DNA of 64,000 nt from Flectonema sp. DT1601 (GCA_964019425.1 OZ025831.1:248001-312000); one strand, 5' to 3'; counted from the first letter of the stretch, positions 41,920-52,218 are shown. The notes: generated from the sequence alone by a model not told the origin. A program made the numbers and translations.

Positions 41920-42731
41920 TTACTTAGATCTTTGTCTCATCTTCCTTCTACGGCGCTTAAGTCTGTTTTAATTATTTGAAGTATTCCATTTTTAAATATT
42001 TATAAACTAACTTCTCATGTCGATCACAAGTAACGTCAGAATTGTTTTCGATTACAAAGATGGAGAGCGTTGAGAATGTTGCAAAACAAACAGATCTACC
42101 AACCGCCCGATTCCGCCCTGACTACTGGCCTCAGTCAGGGAGGGGAAGTGGCTGGATGTGAACTCCGTGTGGACACAAAAATAATATTCTCTCGGTGACA
42201 TGAACGGGTGGCGAACTCCACGGAAAGGTCGAAGGAACTCCCACTAGCTAGAATCACCTTAATAACAACAACAGCAACAGACTTCTGAGAAATGAATCTC
42301 CCGGGGGTCTGGTGGTAACCATCTCCATGAGAACAGGAGAGCAACCGTGGAGTTATTCCGGTAGGAGTGTTGGTGATCAGATCATCTACACTGCATTGAC
42401 TAGGGACTGGTCAGGATTTACTGCACTCACTCCCTTGCCTAATTACGGTGATCTTGCGAATTACAAAAATAACATTCTCTTGGTGACATGAACGGGTGGC
42501 GAACTCCACGGAAAGGTCGAAGGAACTCCCACTAGCTAGAATCACCTTAACAACAACTACAACAACAATAATTGGTTCGCGACATCAAAGGAGAACAACT
42601 CGTTCAATTTGGTTTAAGTCAACACATTCGATGGATAATAAAATGTACAACACAATTAAAGTGACATACCTTTTCAATCTCTTCTTCTTCCACTTAGGCC
42701 GCATACCCCTGGGTCTAGGAACCGAACCCAT
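41920..42731 (-). CDS. RPL41: Ribosomal protein eL41 (RPL41), copy 7, with a repeat-filled intron
   Basis: Exons 42670-42731 and 41920-41962, same protein, second subfamily (CTTAAGCGCCGT exon 2). The intron is 707 bp and holds repeat cluster 6. The leader upstream of the ATG differs from that of copy 6, so the duplication breakpoint lies just ahead of exon 1. Confidence 0.88.
42067..42568 (+). repeat. Modular repeat cluster 6, within RPL41 copy 7 intron
   Basis: Two core copies. The first follows the hairpin module; the second follows the TTGCGAATTACAAAAATAAC junction. It ends in the same ATTGGTTCGCGACATCAAAG host junction as clusters 4 and 5. Confidence 0.85.
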
Positions 42732-43136
42732 TTTGAGTTTGGGGAAAAGTCTGAAGTTAGTAAAAGTAACTTTATAAAACGAACTCAACAATTGAAATGC
42801 CTTCCGAATTATCCGCTCAGGTGTTACTCTGCACGAAAGCTGAAGCTGATACTTCTGTCCGTCTAATTGCTAAGAGTCGATTTATTGTACAGAATCGATC
42901 ATATTTCTTCTCTACAAACTACAAAAGAGCAAAAATGATAAAAATACAAAAAAAATAACAATAAAATCTTTTTTTTTTTAAGACCTTCCCAGAAATGAGA
43001 TCTCTTTCAAACTGTTGTTAACAAATACTCAAAAGCTCCCTTACTAGAAAACTCCGAAGTATACGGTGGTTGATCTTTGAATAACAATTATAAAAGTGCT
43101 GTCACTCACTCATGTAGCTCTTTAGAAGCAGGATGT
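42732..43136. other. Spacer between RPL41 copies 7 and 8
   Basis: Non-coding, AT-rich; nothing recognised. Confidence 0.5.
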
Positions 43137-43321
43137 TTATTTGGATCTCTGTCTCATCTTCCTTCTACGTCTTTTCAATCTGTTTTTATTTTTTATTGAT
43201 TATTTTATTATTGTTACAAGTCTGGTTGATTAGTACCCAACTTGTCTTTATTTACACACCTTTTCAATCTCTTCTTCTTCCACTTGGGGCGCATACCCCT
43301 GGGTCTGGGAACTGAACCCAT
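43137..43321 (-). CDS. RPL41: Ribosomal protein eL41 (RPL41), copy 8
   Basis: Exons 43260-43321 and 43137-43179, intron 80 bp. Same 34-residue product. The 110 bp upstream match copy 4; the sequence downstream of the stop does not match the other copies. Confidence 0.93.
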
Positions 43322-43818
43322 TTTATTCTGAGGAAGGAGGGGAAATGAAGTAATTAGAAAATAGTTATTAAGAACTCATAAAGCTTTTCATAGTATGTGA
43401 GCCTAGTAGTTGGACTCCATTGCGATGCTATCGTTTGTTGAGTTCGAGTTCCTCGCTGAGGAAGTTCAATGTATCTAAGATCCACACAATACAGGCATAT
43501 TGTCCATATTTTCTTGTTTAAGAAGGGGGGTGAAAATAGCTTTTTTTGTAGTCGTTGCTGATAATTGTTTTGTTTTTTTTTTTAATCAAAGACCACCATG
43601 CAAAAAAAATCACAATTTTCCGCCTTTTTTTTTTTTTTTTTTTGATTTCTTTTTCATGATAAAGGCAGTTGATCGCCTTCCAATCGGTTTAATGATTCAC
43701 TACTAGTAAAGGACGGAAAAAACTTAAATGAGCCTGGGGCCGGAATACTACTGTTGTGCTGCACTACACAAACAGCAAAGCAACCAACGACAGGCCTGCC
43801 TCAACTGTGATTAACTTT
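43322..43818. other. Spacer between RPL41 and RPS13 arrays
   Basis: The first 115 bp duplicate the copy 4 upstream block; the rest is AT-rich with T runs. No gene is seen. Confidence 0.55.
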
Positions 43819-44352
43819 CTATGCGACAAGGGTGGAGGCAGTGGCACTGTCGTACTTCCAGTTTGGTGGAAGCCTGTTTTTTTTATTTTGCCTCCCTTTG
43901 AGAGTTATAAAAGACCACAAGTCATAAATATCAAGACTATAAACATACATTCTTGTACGGCGGTAGTATCTGGCCAAACGGTGAATTCTGGACTCAATAA
44001 GAATGAGTCTGAACTTCTGATCCTTGTCCTTTCTGTTCTTCTCCATGTGCTTTCTCATCTGAACAGCCTTCTTGATCATAAAGTAAAGGTCCTCAGGAGT
44101 CTCTGGAGCAAGACCGTGATGCTTGAGGATACGAAGAACTTTACGTCCGGTGATGTTCTTAACCTGAGCAACTCCAGCAGAGTCTCTGAGTTGAACACCA
44201 ATCTGGGATGGAGTCAAACCCTTCTTTGCGTATCTGATGATTGAATCAATCACTTCTTTAGACCCGTGCTTGGTAGCCCATGCTGCTGGGGTTCTCTTGT
44301 AAGGGAGGGAGCTATCAGCCATACCCTTTCCGAAACTGTGCATACGACCCAT
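43819..44352 (-). CDS. RPS13: Ribosomal protein uS15 (RPS13), copy A
   Basis: Exons 43949-44352 and 43819-43873, giving 152 residues. It starts [20 protein letters not shown], contains [20 protein letters not shown] and [19 protein letters not shown], and ends [17 protein letters not shown], all diagnostic of eukaryotic S13 (uS15) of the small subunit. The 75-bp intron is a multiple of three and has no stop codon, so an unspliced mRNA would add 25 residues ([20 protein letters not shown] onward) rather than truncate the protein. The splice (AT/GTATG ... AAACAG/G) restores the conserved R-M-L-P-P-N-W. Confidence 0.95.
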   Translation of the reverse strand: MGRMHSFGKGMADSSLPYKRTPAAWATKHGSKEVIDSIIRYAKKGLTPSQIGVQLRDSAGVAQVKNITGRKVLRILKHHGLAPETPEDLYFMIKKAVQMRKHMEKNRKDKDQKFRLILIESRIHRLARYYRRTRMYVYSLDIYDLWSFITLKGRQNKKNRLPPNWKYDSATASTLVA

Positions 44353-45009
44353 TTTGTACTAATTTGTGAGGAGATATCTGAATGAAAAGGGTCGTTGATT
44401 GCAATTCACACAACTGGACGACAAGCACAACTTCATCAACGATACTTAAACTACTAAACTTGCGTAAAAGTTATACTTTTTCTTCCTTTAAAAGGAAATT
44501 GTAAAATAAAGCGGAAATAAGTACGCAAACGTGCTTGAGGAATAGGGCCTCCCCCTCTAATTTCATTCCTGTAGGAGGGGTGATAAAAAACATAATTATG
44601 CTAAGTAAGAAAGAAAATAAATAACAACCTGAAGCGCTGCAAATGACCGACCGTTTTGATATAAAAGAAAGTTTAAAAAAAAAAAAAGGTGCAAAAAAAA
44701 AAAAAAAAAAGTGCAGGAAAAAAAATCGTTAAGTTGAGCTCATACTACCATCTTATAATTATTTTTACAAAAAAAAAAAAGAAGTCGGCACAGGACTAAG
44801 TGCTCTGCCAAAATATCTTAAATCACAAATGCAGTTGGAACCTGTGTCGTAATCTCGTACTTGTATTTTTTTAAAGAATGCACAGTGCTGCAATTTAGGG
44901 TCTCTCGTGGCACACATGCCACATCAGCAATCCAGTCCTTGTTGAGAAATTCAGCCGGTACTTCGAAAGACACTAAAAAATTAACCAACAAACTACACAG
45001 TCATAGTAC
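44353..45009. other. Spacer between RPS13 copies A and B
   Basis: AT-rich with A runs near 44680-44710. The first 30 bp upstream of the copy A ATG match those of copy B, then diverge. No gene is seen. Confidence 0.55.
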
Positions 45010-45591
45010 TTATGCGACAAGGGTGGAGGCAGTGGCACTGTCGTACTTCCAGTTTGGTGGAAGCCTGTTTTTTTATTTTTGGATTACTTTCACTCTTCAC
45101 TAGGACGCTGATGAGGTTCAGAAAAGTACAACGCTCGACCACCAGGTGATTTGGTTATTTGTTCTTTATGAAAAGTAAGAAACATACATTCTTGTACGGC
45201 GGTAGTATCTGGCCAAACGGTGAATTCTGGACTCAATAAGAATGAGTCTGAACTTCTGATCCTTGTCCTTTCTGTTCTTCTCCATGTGCTTTCTCATCTG
45301 AACAGCCTTCTTGATCATAAAGTAAAGGTCCTCAGGAGTCTCTGGAGCAAGACCGTGATGCTTGAGGATACGAAGAACCTTACGTCCGGTGATGTTCTTA
45401 ACCTGAGCAACTCCAGCAGAGTCTCTGAGTTGAACACCAATCTGGGATGGAGTCAAACCCTTCTTTGCGTATCTGATGATTGAATCAATCACTTCTTTAG
45501 ACCCGTGCTTGGTAGCCCATGCTGCTGGGGTTCTCTTGTATGGGAGGGAGCTATCAGCCATACCCTTTCCGAAACTGTGCATACGACCCAT
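45010..45591 (-). CDS. RPS13: Ribosomal protein uS15 (RPS13), copy B
   Basis: Exons 45188-45591 and 45010-45064, intron 123 bp. The protein is identical to copies A and C; exon 1 differs from A at a few silent sites. The intron is unrelated in sequence to those of A and C apart from the splice sites. Only about 30 bp of upstream sequence is shared with copy A. Confidence 0.95.
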
Positions 45592-45946
45592 TTTGTACTA
45601 ATTTGTGAGGAGATATCTGACGAAAGTAACTATATTGAGGGAACATCTAAAAGTAACCAAGAGACTTGTCTGAACACTACTTTGCTTTCTACAGGTGTTC
45701 ATGAACTTTCCTTGTGAGACCTATACTGTGTCCTGCGAGAACAAAATAAAAATATAACAAAGACCTAATAGCCTAAAACCATTTCCTACATAGGTACCTC
45801 AGCTGCACTTTGACGTCAAGTCAAATGTTAACCTCCGCACCTCTGCTGTTGTTTTTTTTTTTTTTTTTTTTTTTTTTTTTCATTGGTTTTTATCCTTTTT
45901 TTTTTTCCCCTAGTAGTATCCAACTAGTGACAAGTAAACACAACAT
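45592..45946. other. Spacer between RPS13 copies B and C
   Basis: Unique AT-rich sequence with a T run of about 30 near 45850. No gene is seen. Confidence 0.5.
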
Positions 45947-46591
45947 TTATGCGACAAGGGTGGAGGCAGTGGCACTGTCGTACTTCCAGTTTGGTGGAAG
46001 CCTGTTTTTTTATTTTGTTTTTTAATAGAGCTGTTAACGTAACTGGCTCTAGCAACACTGCATTAATACAGGATAGCAGCTTTCCCGTGGGATCGAAGAC
46101 TTTCACAATACAGAACTTGCTGAGAAAGATGTTATTTCAGCATCTGTTCCCATCACTGAACTCATGAAGGATTAATTTGAAACATACATTCTTGTACGGC
46201 GGTAGTATCTGGCCAAACGGTGAATTCTGGACTCAATAAGAATGAGTCTGAACTTCTGATCCTTGTCCTTTCTGTTCTTCTCCATGTGCTTTCTCATCTG
46301 AACAGCCTTCTTGATCATAAAGTAAAGGTCCTCAGGAGTCTCTGGAGCAAGACCGTGATGCTTGAGGATACGAAGAACTTTACGTCCGGTGATGTTCTTA
46401 ACCTGAGCAACTCCAGCAGAGTCTCTGAGTTGAACACCAATCTGGGATGGAGTCAAACCCTTCTTTGCGTATCTGATGATTGAATCAATCACTTCTTTAG
46501 ACCCGTGCTTGGTAGCCCATGCTGCTGGGGTTCTCTTGTATGGGAGGGAGCTATCAGCCATACCCTTTCCGAAACTGTGCATACGACCCAT
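45947..46591 (-). CDS. RPS13: Ribosomal protein uS15 (RPS13), copy C
   Basis: Exons 46188-46591 and 45947-46001, intron 186 bp. Same 152-residue protein. Its upstream region (46592-46745) differs from copies A and B but is nearly identical to 47007-47160, upstream of the RPS13/light-chain chimera. Confidence 0.95.
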
Positions 46592-46817
46592 TTTGAAGTT
46601 GTGTTGATACTGCAAACTGTTTGAAAAGTTAATTTATTATTTCAAAAAGTTCTCCTCCAACAGGAAACCATTCCACTCATCGCAAAGATGTAGATCATTT
46701 TCACTAAGTCCACTGTGATAAATACTTTTAAAACTAAAGTCTGAAAAAACAATTACTTGCTTTTTTTTTTTTTTTTTTTTTTAGCATCTCTCTTGTATGT
46801 AACCACTATGAGCCATT

Positions 46818-47006
46818 CTAAGCGGAGAGTTGCTTCTTCTCGGTGTTAGGAGCCATTGATGGGACCGGTTCAGTTGGGTTTTTGGCAGAGTTTTGGATAG
46901 ATACTCTGTGTTGGTCATCAGTCTTAACTTCAGCCTTCAGCTGCTTTACTTCAGCTTCACTCGAGGTATCAGCCACACCCTTTCCGAAACTGTGCATACG
47001 ACCCAT
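46818..47006 (-). pseudogene. RPS13/myosin-light-chain chimeric open frame
   Basis: A 62-codon frame begins [13 protein letters not shown], the first 13 residues of RPS13 with one change. It then continues in frame as the C-terminal 49 residues of the neighbouring light-chain gene (SEAEVKQLKAEVKTDDQHRV ... PSMAPNTEKKQLSA), with several substitutions and a small in-frame deletion relative to the parent at 47686. Upstream it carries a copy of the RPS13-C 5' region; downstream it carries a copy of the light-chain 3' flank, including the T run. It arose by duplication and illegitimate joining. It could be expressed, but it contains neither a ribosomal nor a complete EF-hand domain, so I call it a pseudogene-like chimera. 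Confidence 0.8.
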
Positions 47007-47236
47007 TTTGAAGTTGTGTTGATACTGCAAACTGTTTGAAAAGTTAATTTATTATTTCAAAAAGTTCTCCTCCAACAGGAAACCATTCCACTCATCGCAA
47101 AGATGTAGATCATTTTCACTAAGTCCACTGTGATAAATACTTTTAAAACTGAAGTCTGTAAATAACAATAAAATTAAGTCTTTTTAAAATCTTAACTTTC
47201 TCTTGAGGAAATGAGATGAGGGACGGGACACAAAAA

Positions 47237-47431
47237 TCAACTCAACTCTCCTAACAAAACAACGAGAGTAACAATAATAATTAGAATAGGTAAGCCCACC
47301 AGAACAATAAATCTTGGTATGTAACAAGCTCTCTTCAGGATAGCAACTTCCTTACCAGTTCTATAATTTACCGCGCGGCAGAGGTTTGATAGTGTGCGAG
47401 CAATAAATGCACAACAAGACTTTAAACACAA
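47237..47431 (-). CDS. Possible small membrane protein
   Basis: A 64-residue frame with a Cys-rich N-terminus (MCLKSCCAFIARTL), a basic middle and one strong C-terminal hydrophobic helix (FIVLVGLPILIIIVTLVVLL), resembling a tail-anchored protein. There is no homology I can name. It could be a chance frame in the light-chain 3' region. Confidence 0.3.
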   Translation of the reverse strand: MCLKSCCAFIARTLSNLCRAVNYRTGKEVAILKRACYIPRFIVLVGLPILIIIVTLVVLLGELS

Positions 47432-47685
47432 TAACTTTTCTTTTTTTTTTCTTTTTTTCTTTTGTTCTCTTTTTTTTCGTTCATTTTTCCTACTTAACTA
47501 GAAAAAAAATCTAAGGAGGAGGAGGGGAAATTTTTTTTTTTTTTTTTTTTTCGAATTCAACCAATATTTAAGAAATTGGGAAGAAGACAAAAAAAAAATT
47601 GGGAAGGGTGAAAAAACAATTACTTGTTTTTTTTTTTTTTTTTTTTTTTTACATCTCTCTTTGTATGTAACCACTATGAGCCATT

Positions 47686-48220
47686 CTAAGCGGAGAGTTG
47701 CTTTTGTAGCTCCTCAATGTTAGGAGCCATTGATGGGACTGGTTCAGTTAGGTATTTGGCAAAGTCTTGGATAGATACTCTCTGTTGGTCATCAGTCTTA
47801 ACTTCAGCCATCAGCTGCTTTACTTCAGCTTCACTCATCTTCTCTCCGAGGGTGGTTAAAAGTGTTACGATTTCAGAGTGTTTTAGAAAACCAGTTTCGT
47901 TTCCATCGAATGCCTGCAGAGCAGTAAGCAAATCCTGTTGAGATGGACCTTCATACGGTTGTTTCATAAAAGCAAGCATCTCGTCGAGAGTAACAGTGTC
48001 GCCCATGCTGCTGGTTTTTTCTTGGATTTCAGCCTCGGTGTACTTCCGTCCTGTTGTTTATGAATTTTTGAGATTTTGTAACAGAAATTTTTAAAATACA
48101 CCAAAAAAAAATAATCATACCGAGGGACCTAACAATATGAATGAAATCAGTTTTTGGAACGCTGCCAGTTCTCTTCTCGTCGAATAGGTACCAAGTTTCC
48201 TTCCATTCTGCTTCGCTCAT
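47686..48220 (-). CDS. Myosin-light-chain/calmodulin-like EF-hand protein (two exons)
   Basis: Exons 48121-48220 and 47686-48050, intron 70 bp, giving 154 residues. It starts MSEAEWKETWYLFDEKRTGS and has four EF-hand-like helix-loop-helix units, including LLTALQAFDGNETGFLKHSE and MAEVKTDDQQRVSIQDFAKY. None keeps the full set of calcium-binding acidic residues, as is common in myosin essential and regulatory light chains. It probably binds an IQ motif of a myosin heavy chain. A pyrimidine-rich acceptor (cttttcttgcag) lies about 39 nt before the ATG, followed by an A-rich leader. Its C-terminal part was copied into the chimera at 46818. Confidence 0.82.
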
Positions 48221-49220
48221 TTTTTTATTTTTTTTTTTTTTTTTTTTGTTAAAAAAAGAGGACTGCAAGAAAAGAATTGTGACAGTAATACTGACGGCAC
48301 AAGGGGAAAAAAAACAGATAACATTGAAAATATAAACGGCTCTTAATCTAGTTGAAAGCATCAAGATGTTGGTCTCTTTTTTTCCGCACCAGTAGCTTCT
48401 TTCCCTTTTCATTCATGTGTTAACCACTAAAAAAACTGTCATGGAAGAGGTGAAACTTTGACAATGTAAAAACAGTAACAACTTTAGGTATTAAAAACAG
48501 AATTAATATCAAGTACTTGACCGAAAAACATTTGTGAAAAACTGTCATGGAACAGGGGGGGAAAACTAATAATTTTTAAAAAAAAGCAATCACAAATTTA
48601 AATATAAAAAAAAAAAAAAACAGATCATATATCTACACAACACAAATTGCCTCAACTTGGGTTATAACGACCAAACAAAAATAGTTTAATTCGATACAGT
48701 GTGTCTACGCGCAGTAAAAGAAGAATAATTGGGAAGAGGGAGAGGGAAGAGAATAAGGTAAGAAAGAGAGAAAATAAACTCCCTCTCACCAACGGAGCAG
48801 AATAACCGCAACAGGAATTATTCTTGTGAGGAAATATCTAAGTTCAATGGCCAAGGCAAAAAAAAAAAAGCAATCCTGTGAAGGAAAAAAATTCACAAGT
48901 TCCATTTCTTTTCCAGTCCAAATTCATGAGAAACCTATTTCCTCACGAGATTTAATTACCAACAAGAATTATTCATTCCTCAATAACGATGGATTTTTTT
49001 TTAATTTTTTTTTTACAAATGTCCTGCATCTCATACTTCGCATTCACGCAAAAACAGAGAGCATGTTCAATACATTAAAAGAGGACAAAAAGAATCGGCA
49101 CCTCACTAAATAAGTCTCACACTTTGTTTTGTTTGTGCGCAACCGAAAACAAGCCTATAAAGTAAGGGTGTTAACGTTACGCTGCCACAATTCTCTTTCG
49201 CTCGTAAAACATGTCTTCGA

Positions 49221-49258
<38 letters not shown>

Positions 49259-50415
49259 GTATTTACCCATCTCAGCGTCACTGTTACCTTATCATTATTA
49301 TTATATTTTTTTTTTCCAGATTAATAATTTTTGCGAAAGGAGAGGAAAGGAAAAAAAAAAAAAAAAAAAGAGAGAAAAAAACCCCTTCTGCAAGTCCCGT
49401 CATGAACAGGAAGTTAAAAGAGATAAAAAAGGAGAATGCTAAGCTAACCTATTTGACGTATTCATATTCATTTGATGTCTTCGCTGATTTCATGTGAGAC
49501 CTCCGCGTACTTTAATTGAGTTCAGATTTATTTATTTTGAAAATCCTAACACTTGTACATCATGGTAAGCTTACGGGGTATCAGTCATTTGATACCACAC
49601 AACCGTAAAGACTCCCTCAGGCGTGAAGGGACGTTGTGACCATCAGTATTTGTGCTAAGACCCACTTGACAAAAGAGCAAGTATTAAGGATTTCCAAAGG
49701 GTCAACTTGCTTTGAACTTGATAACGTAAGTTGTTGACAAGTGAAGCAGTTTGTTCCAACTGAAAAGTTTTTGGAGAACGAAAAAAAAAAAAAAAAAAAA
49801 AAAAAACTTATGTTTTGGTGCACACTATTTAAATGTGTGTAATTTCCAAAATTCTTCCTAAAAAGGGAAAGAACAAGATAAATGAAACAACAGTCAACGC
49901 TGTGTCCAGCAACTAAGTTTTTTTTTTTTTTTTTTTCCAAATAATTTTTTTTTCCCCTACCTGCTGAACTCGCAAAGAGGGTTTTAAACTGAAACTCAAT
50001 ACGCAGACAACTACAATGAAATGGTTCAGGTTGGCAGTTTTTCGCAATAATACTGGAAATTAGGGGGGAAACGGGAGAAAAATAAAAATAAAAACGAAAT
50101 AAAAAAAAAAAGGTGTACGAGGTGGCATGAAGCCAATTATTTTTCGGTTCTGGTTTTTAGTTTCAAGTTCTATTCGTTTTTTTGTTTTTTTCAAAAAAAG
50201 AGAACCCGAGAAAAAGAAAAACGTATCCGCGCTACACTACGATAGCGAAGACGAACGCTTACCTCTTTTCTCAAAAAGAATTTCTTTCTTTTTTTTTTTT
50301 TTTTTTTCGTGTGTGTGCGCTGTGCACAAAACCGACACCAACCAACATAACAAAAAAAAAAAAAAGAAAAAGATCAGTCAATCGAACTGGAAAGAACAAA
50401 ATAAAAATGAACTAC
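48221..50415. other. Long AT-rich spacer
   Basis: About 2.2 kb with many A and T runs (the longest, over 35 A, near 49222-49256). Two partly similar stretches (about 48440-48475 and 48530-48560) share 'aaactgtcatgga..agg'. Frames are low-complexity; no gene is supported. Confidence 0.5.
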
Positions 50416-52218
50416 CTAGTCGCAGAGCAGAACGCTCTGTAGAACAAAACGACTAGACTGGAGAAAACCTGACATTCTGAAAGCAGTGATGACCCCAGCA
50501 ATCTGTGCCATGACGACTCCAGGGAGAACAACATCGTGTCCAGTTAAGAAGAGGTTTGGAATTGGAGTAACCGGGTCTAAAAATTTAGAAATCTCCTTCT
50601 TAAAGAATCGATCTGGATGAATATCTAATCCTACAGCCCCTCCTTTATGAGAAGCCAAGTGATGAGAGATAGATAATGGAGTACTGACATCTGATAAAGC
50701 GATGTTTCCCTTAGTCTTTGGGTAGTATTTGTACAACAAATTAAGAAGTTTTTCTTCCCACTGTTTCTTAATACTGTCATAGTCATCACCTCGTGATAAG
50801 TAGGGTTCGTTTTTCCATTCTTCAAAATCTTCGAAATCGATCAAAACAAGCATCTGACAAGTTACTTTTCCATCATTCTCGTGACCTTGATCTTTAATAC
50901 TTGGGAAACTTATTAATGCTGGAGGTTCGTACTTTGATTTCATTGGGTTTGCGTAGAAATCACGCATTGCCTCAAATAGACAACCCTCTTCATTTGCTGG
51001 AAGGTACCAAATATTTGTGTTACTTATGCCAAGTTCCTCAGGATTTCCTCTAATTCCAATATTTCCCATTACAAATCCAGGTGATGACTTCGTTAAGTTA
51101 CGTGGAATGGAATATTTGGTTGTGACTTCTTCTGGTACTAGTTTTCCAAAAGTGTTGGTGTAACCAGCACCAGATACGATTTGTTTTGCTTCAATTAGCG
51201 TACCATCTGCTAAATAAACCCCAGCAGCTACTCCATCGTCGTTAATATAAATTTGAGCTACAGGTGCGTCAACGAGAACTCTTCCTCCCCATTCCTCAAT
51301 GACAGGAACGAGATTGCCTGCGAGTGATTCGGAGCCTCCTCTTGGATAGCAACCACCCTCTCTTGGGAGTCCTCTAAAGACGCATGCAGTCATCATGAAT
51401 GACGCTTTATCAGGTCTAGCACCACTGTCAATCCACATTGAGCATAGTAGAGCAATTAATTTTTTATTTTTTGTGATTTTACTGAGGACGACTTCAGCTG
51501 TTTCTAACTGTGGTTCTATCCATCTCTGAGGAATTAATGACCAAAACAATGGTTGTAAGAATTTAGGAAGCAACCTTGAAACCATAATAACTTGAGTCAT
51601 GTAGATGCTGTATTCAGATATTTCTTTGAATTTATCGATAGCTGCCTTCTCCTTTGGAAATAGTTCGTAGATCCTTTCAAAATGAGCTTCTTTGTGCTTC
51701 ATATTAAATACTGGTTCGTCTCCAATGTATACTCTGTCAAATGTGCCTTCAGAATCTCCCATCATATCAAAAGAAGGTACCTGTTCAACAGACTTTAAAC
51801 CTGTTAATTGAAGAAGCGGGCCATTCCAAGGGACGGTGTAGTGTAACCCGGAATCGAACTTGAATCCTTTTAAATTAAATGAGTGAGTTGATCCTCCGCA
51901 TACGTCAGGATGTTGTTCTAAGACGACGACTTTCTTTCCAGCACGAGCTAATAAAGTAGCGGATGTGAGTCCTCCCATTCCGGATCCAATGACAATAACG
52001 TCAAGGTCATCTGGAACCTTATTAAGGTGATACTTATCATGGAGAAGTGCTCTGTGTGGTCGATTTGGACGCAGACCCTTCGGAGTTGATGCAGTGCTCA
52101 CCACCCAAAACAACAGTCCTGATAAAAACAACGCTCCAATCACTCCCAATTGAAGAGAAACTACCCCTGGAAGTACCACCAGTATTAAAACCATAACCCC
52201 GAGGGCTTTAAAATTCAT
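50416..52218 (-). CDS. FAD-dependent RetSat/CrtISO-like oxidoreductase
   Basis: A 600-residue protein with an N-terminal membrane anchor of about 40 residues (LGVMVLILVVLPGVVSLQLG). The dinucleotide fold DVIVIGSGMGGLTSATLLAR has G-x-G-x-x-G at about 78-83, followed by the family motif VLEQHPDVCGGSTHSF. The C-terminal FAD contact is LFLTGHDVVLPGVVMAQIAG. The length and motifs match all-trans-retinol 13,14-reductase (RetSat) and carotenoid isomerase relatives, which saturate or isomerise polyenes at the ER membrane. The natural substrate here is unknown. An acceptor (tctctcatctcag) lies about 60 nt before the ATG with an A-rich leader. Confidence 0.9.
   Translation of the reverse strand: MNFKALGVMVLILVVLPGVVSLQLGVIGALFLSGLLFWVVSTASTPKGLRPNRPHRALLHDKYHLNKVPDDLDVIVIGSGMGGLTSATLLARAGKKVVVLEQHPDVCGGSTHSFNLKGFKFDSGLHYTVPWNGPLLQLTGLKSVEQVPSFDMMGDSEGTFDRVYIGDEPVFNMKHKEAHFERIYELFPKEKAAIDKFKEISEYSIYMTQVIMVSRLLPKFLQPLFWSLIPQRWIEPQLETAEVVLSKITKNKKLIALLCSMWIDSGARPDKASFMMTACVFRGLPREGGCYPRGGSESLAGNLVPVIEEWGGRVLVDAPVAQIYINDDGVAAGVYLADGTLIEAKQIVSGAGYTNTFGKLVPEEVTTKYSIPRNLTKSSPGFVMGNIGIRGNPEELGISNTNIWYLPANEEGCLFEAMRDFYANPMKSKYEPPALISFPSIKDQGHENDGKVTCQMLVLIDFEDFEEWKNEPYLSRGDDYDSIKKQWEEKLLNLLYKYYPKTKGNIALSDVSTPLSISHHLASHKGGAVGLDIHPDRFFKKEISKFLDPVTPIPNLFLTGHDVVLPGVVMAQIAGVITAFRMSGFLQSSRFVLQSVLLCD

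Noticed and set aside
44004-44244. Plus-strand frames opposite RPS13 ([20 protein letters not shown])
   Set aside because: Antisense shadows of a highly biased ribosomal-protein exon, present in all three copies because the exon is.
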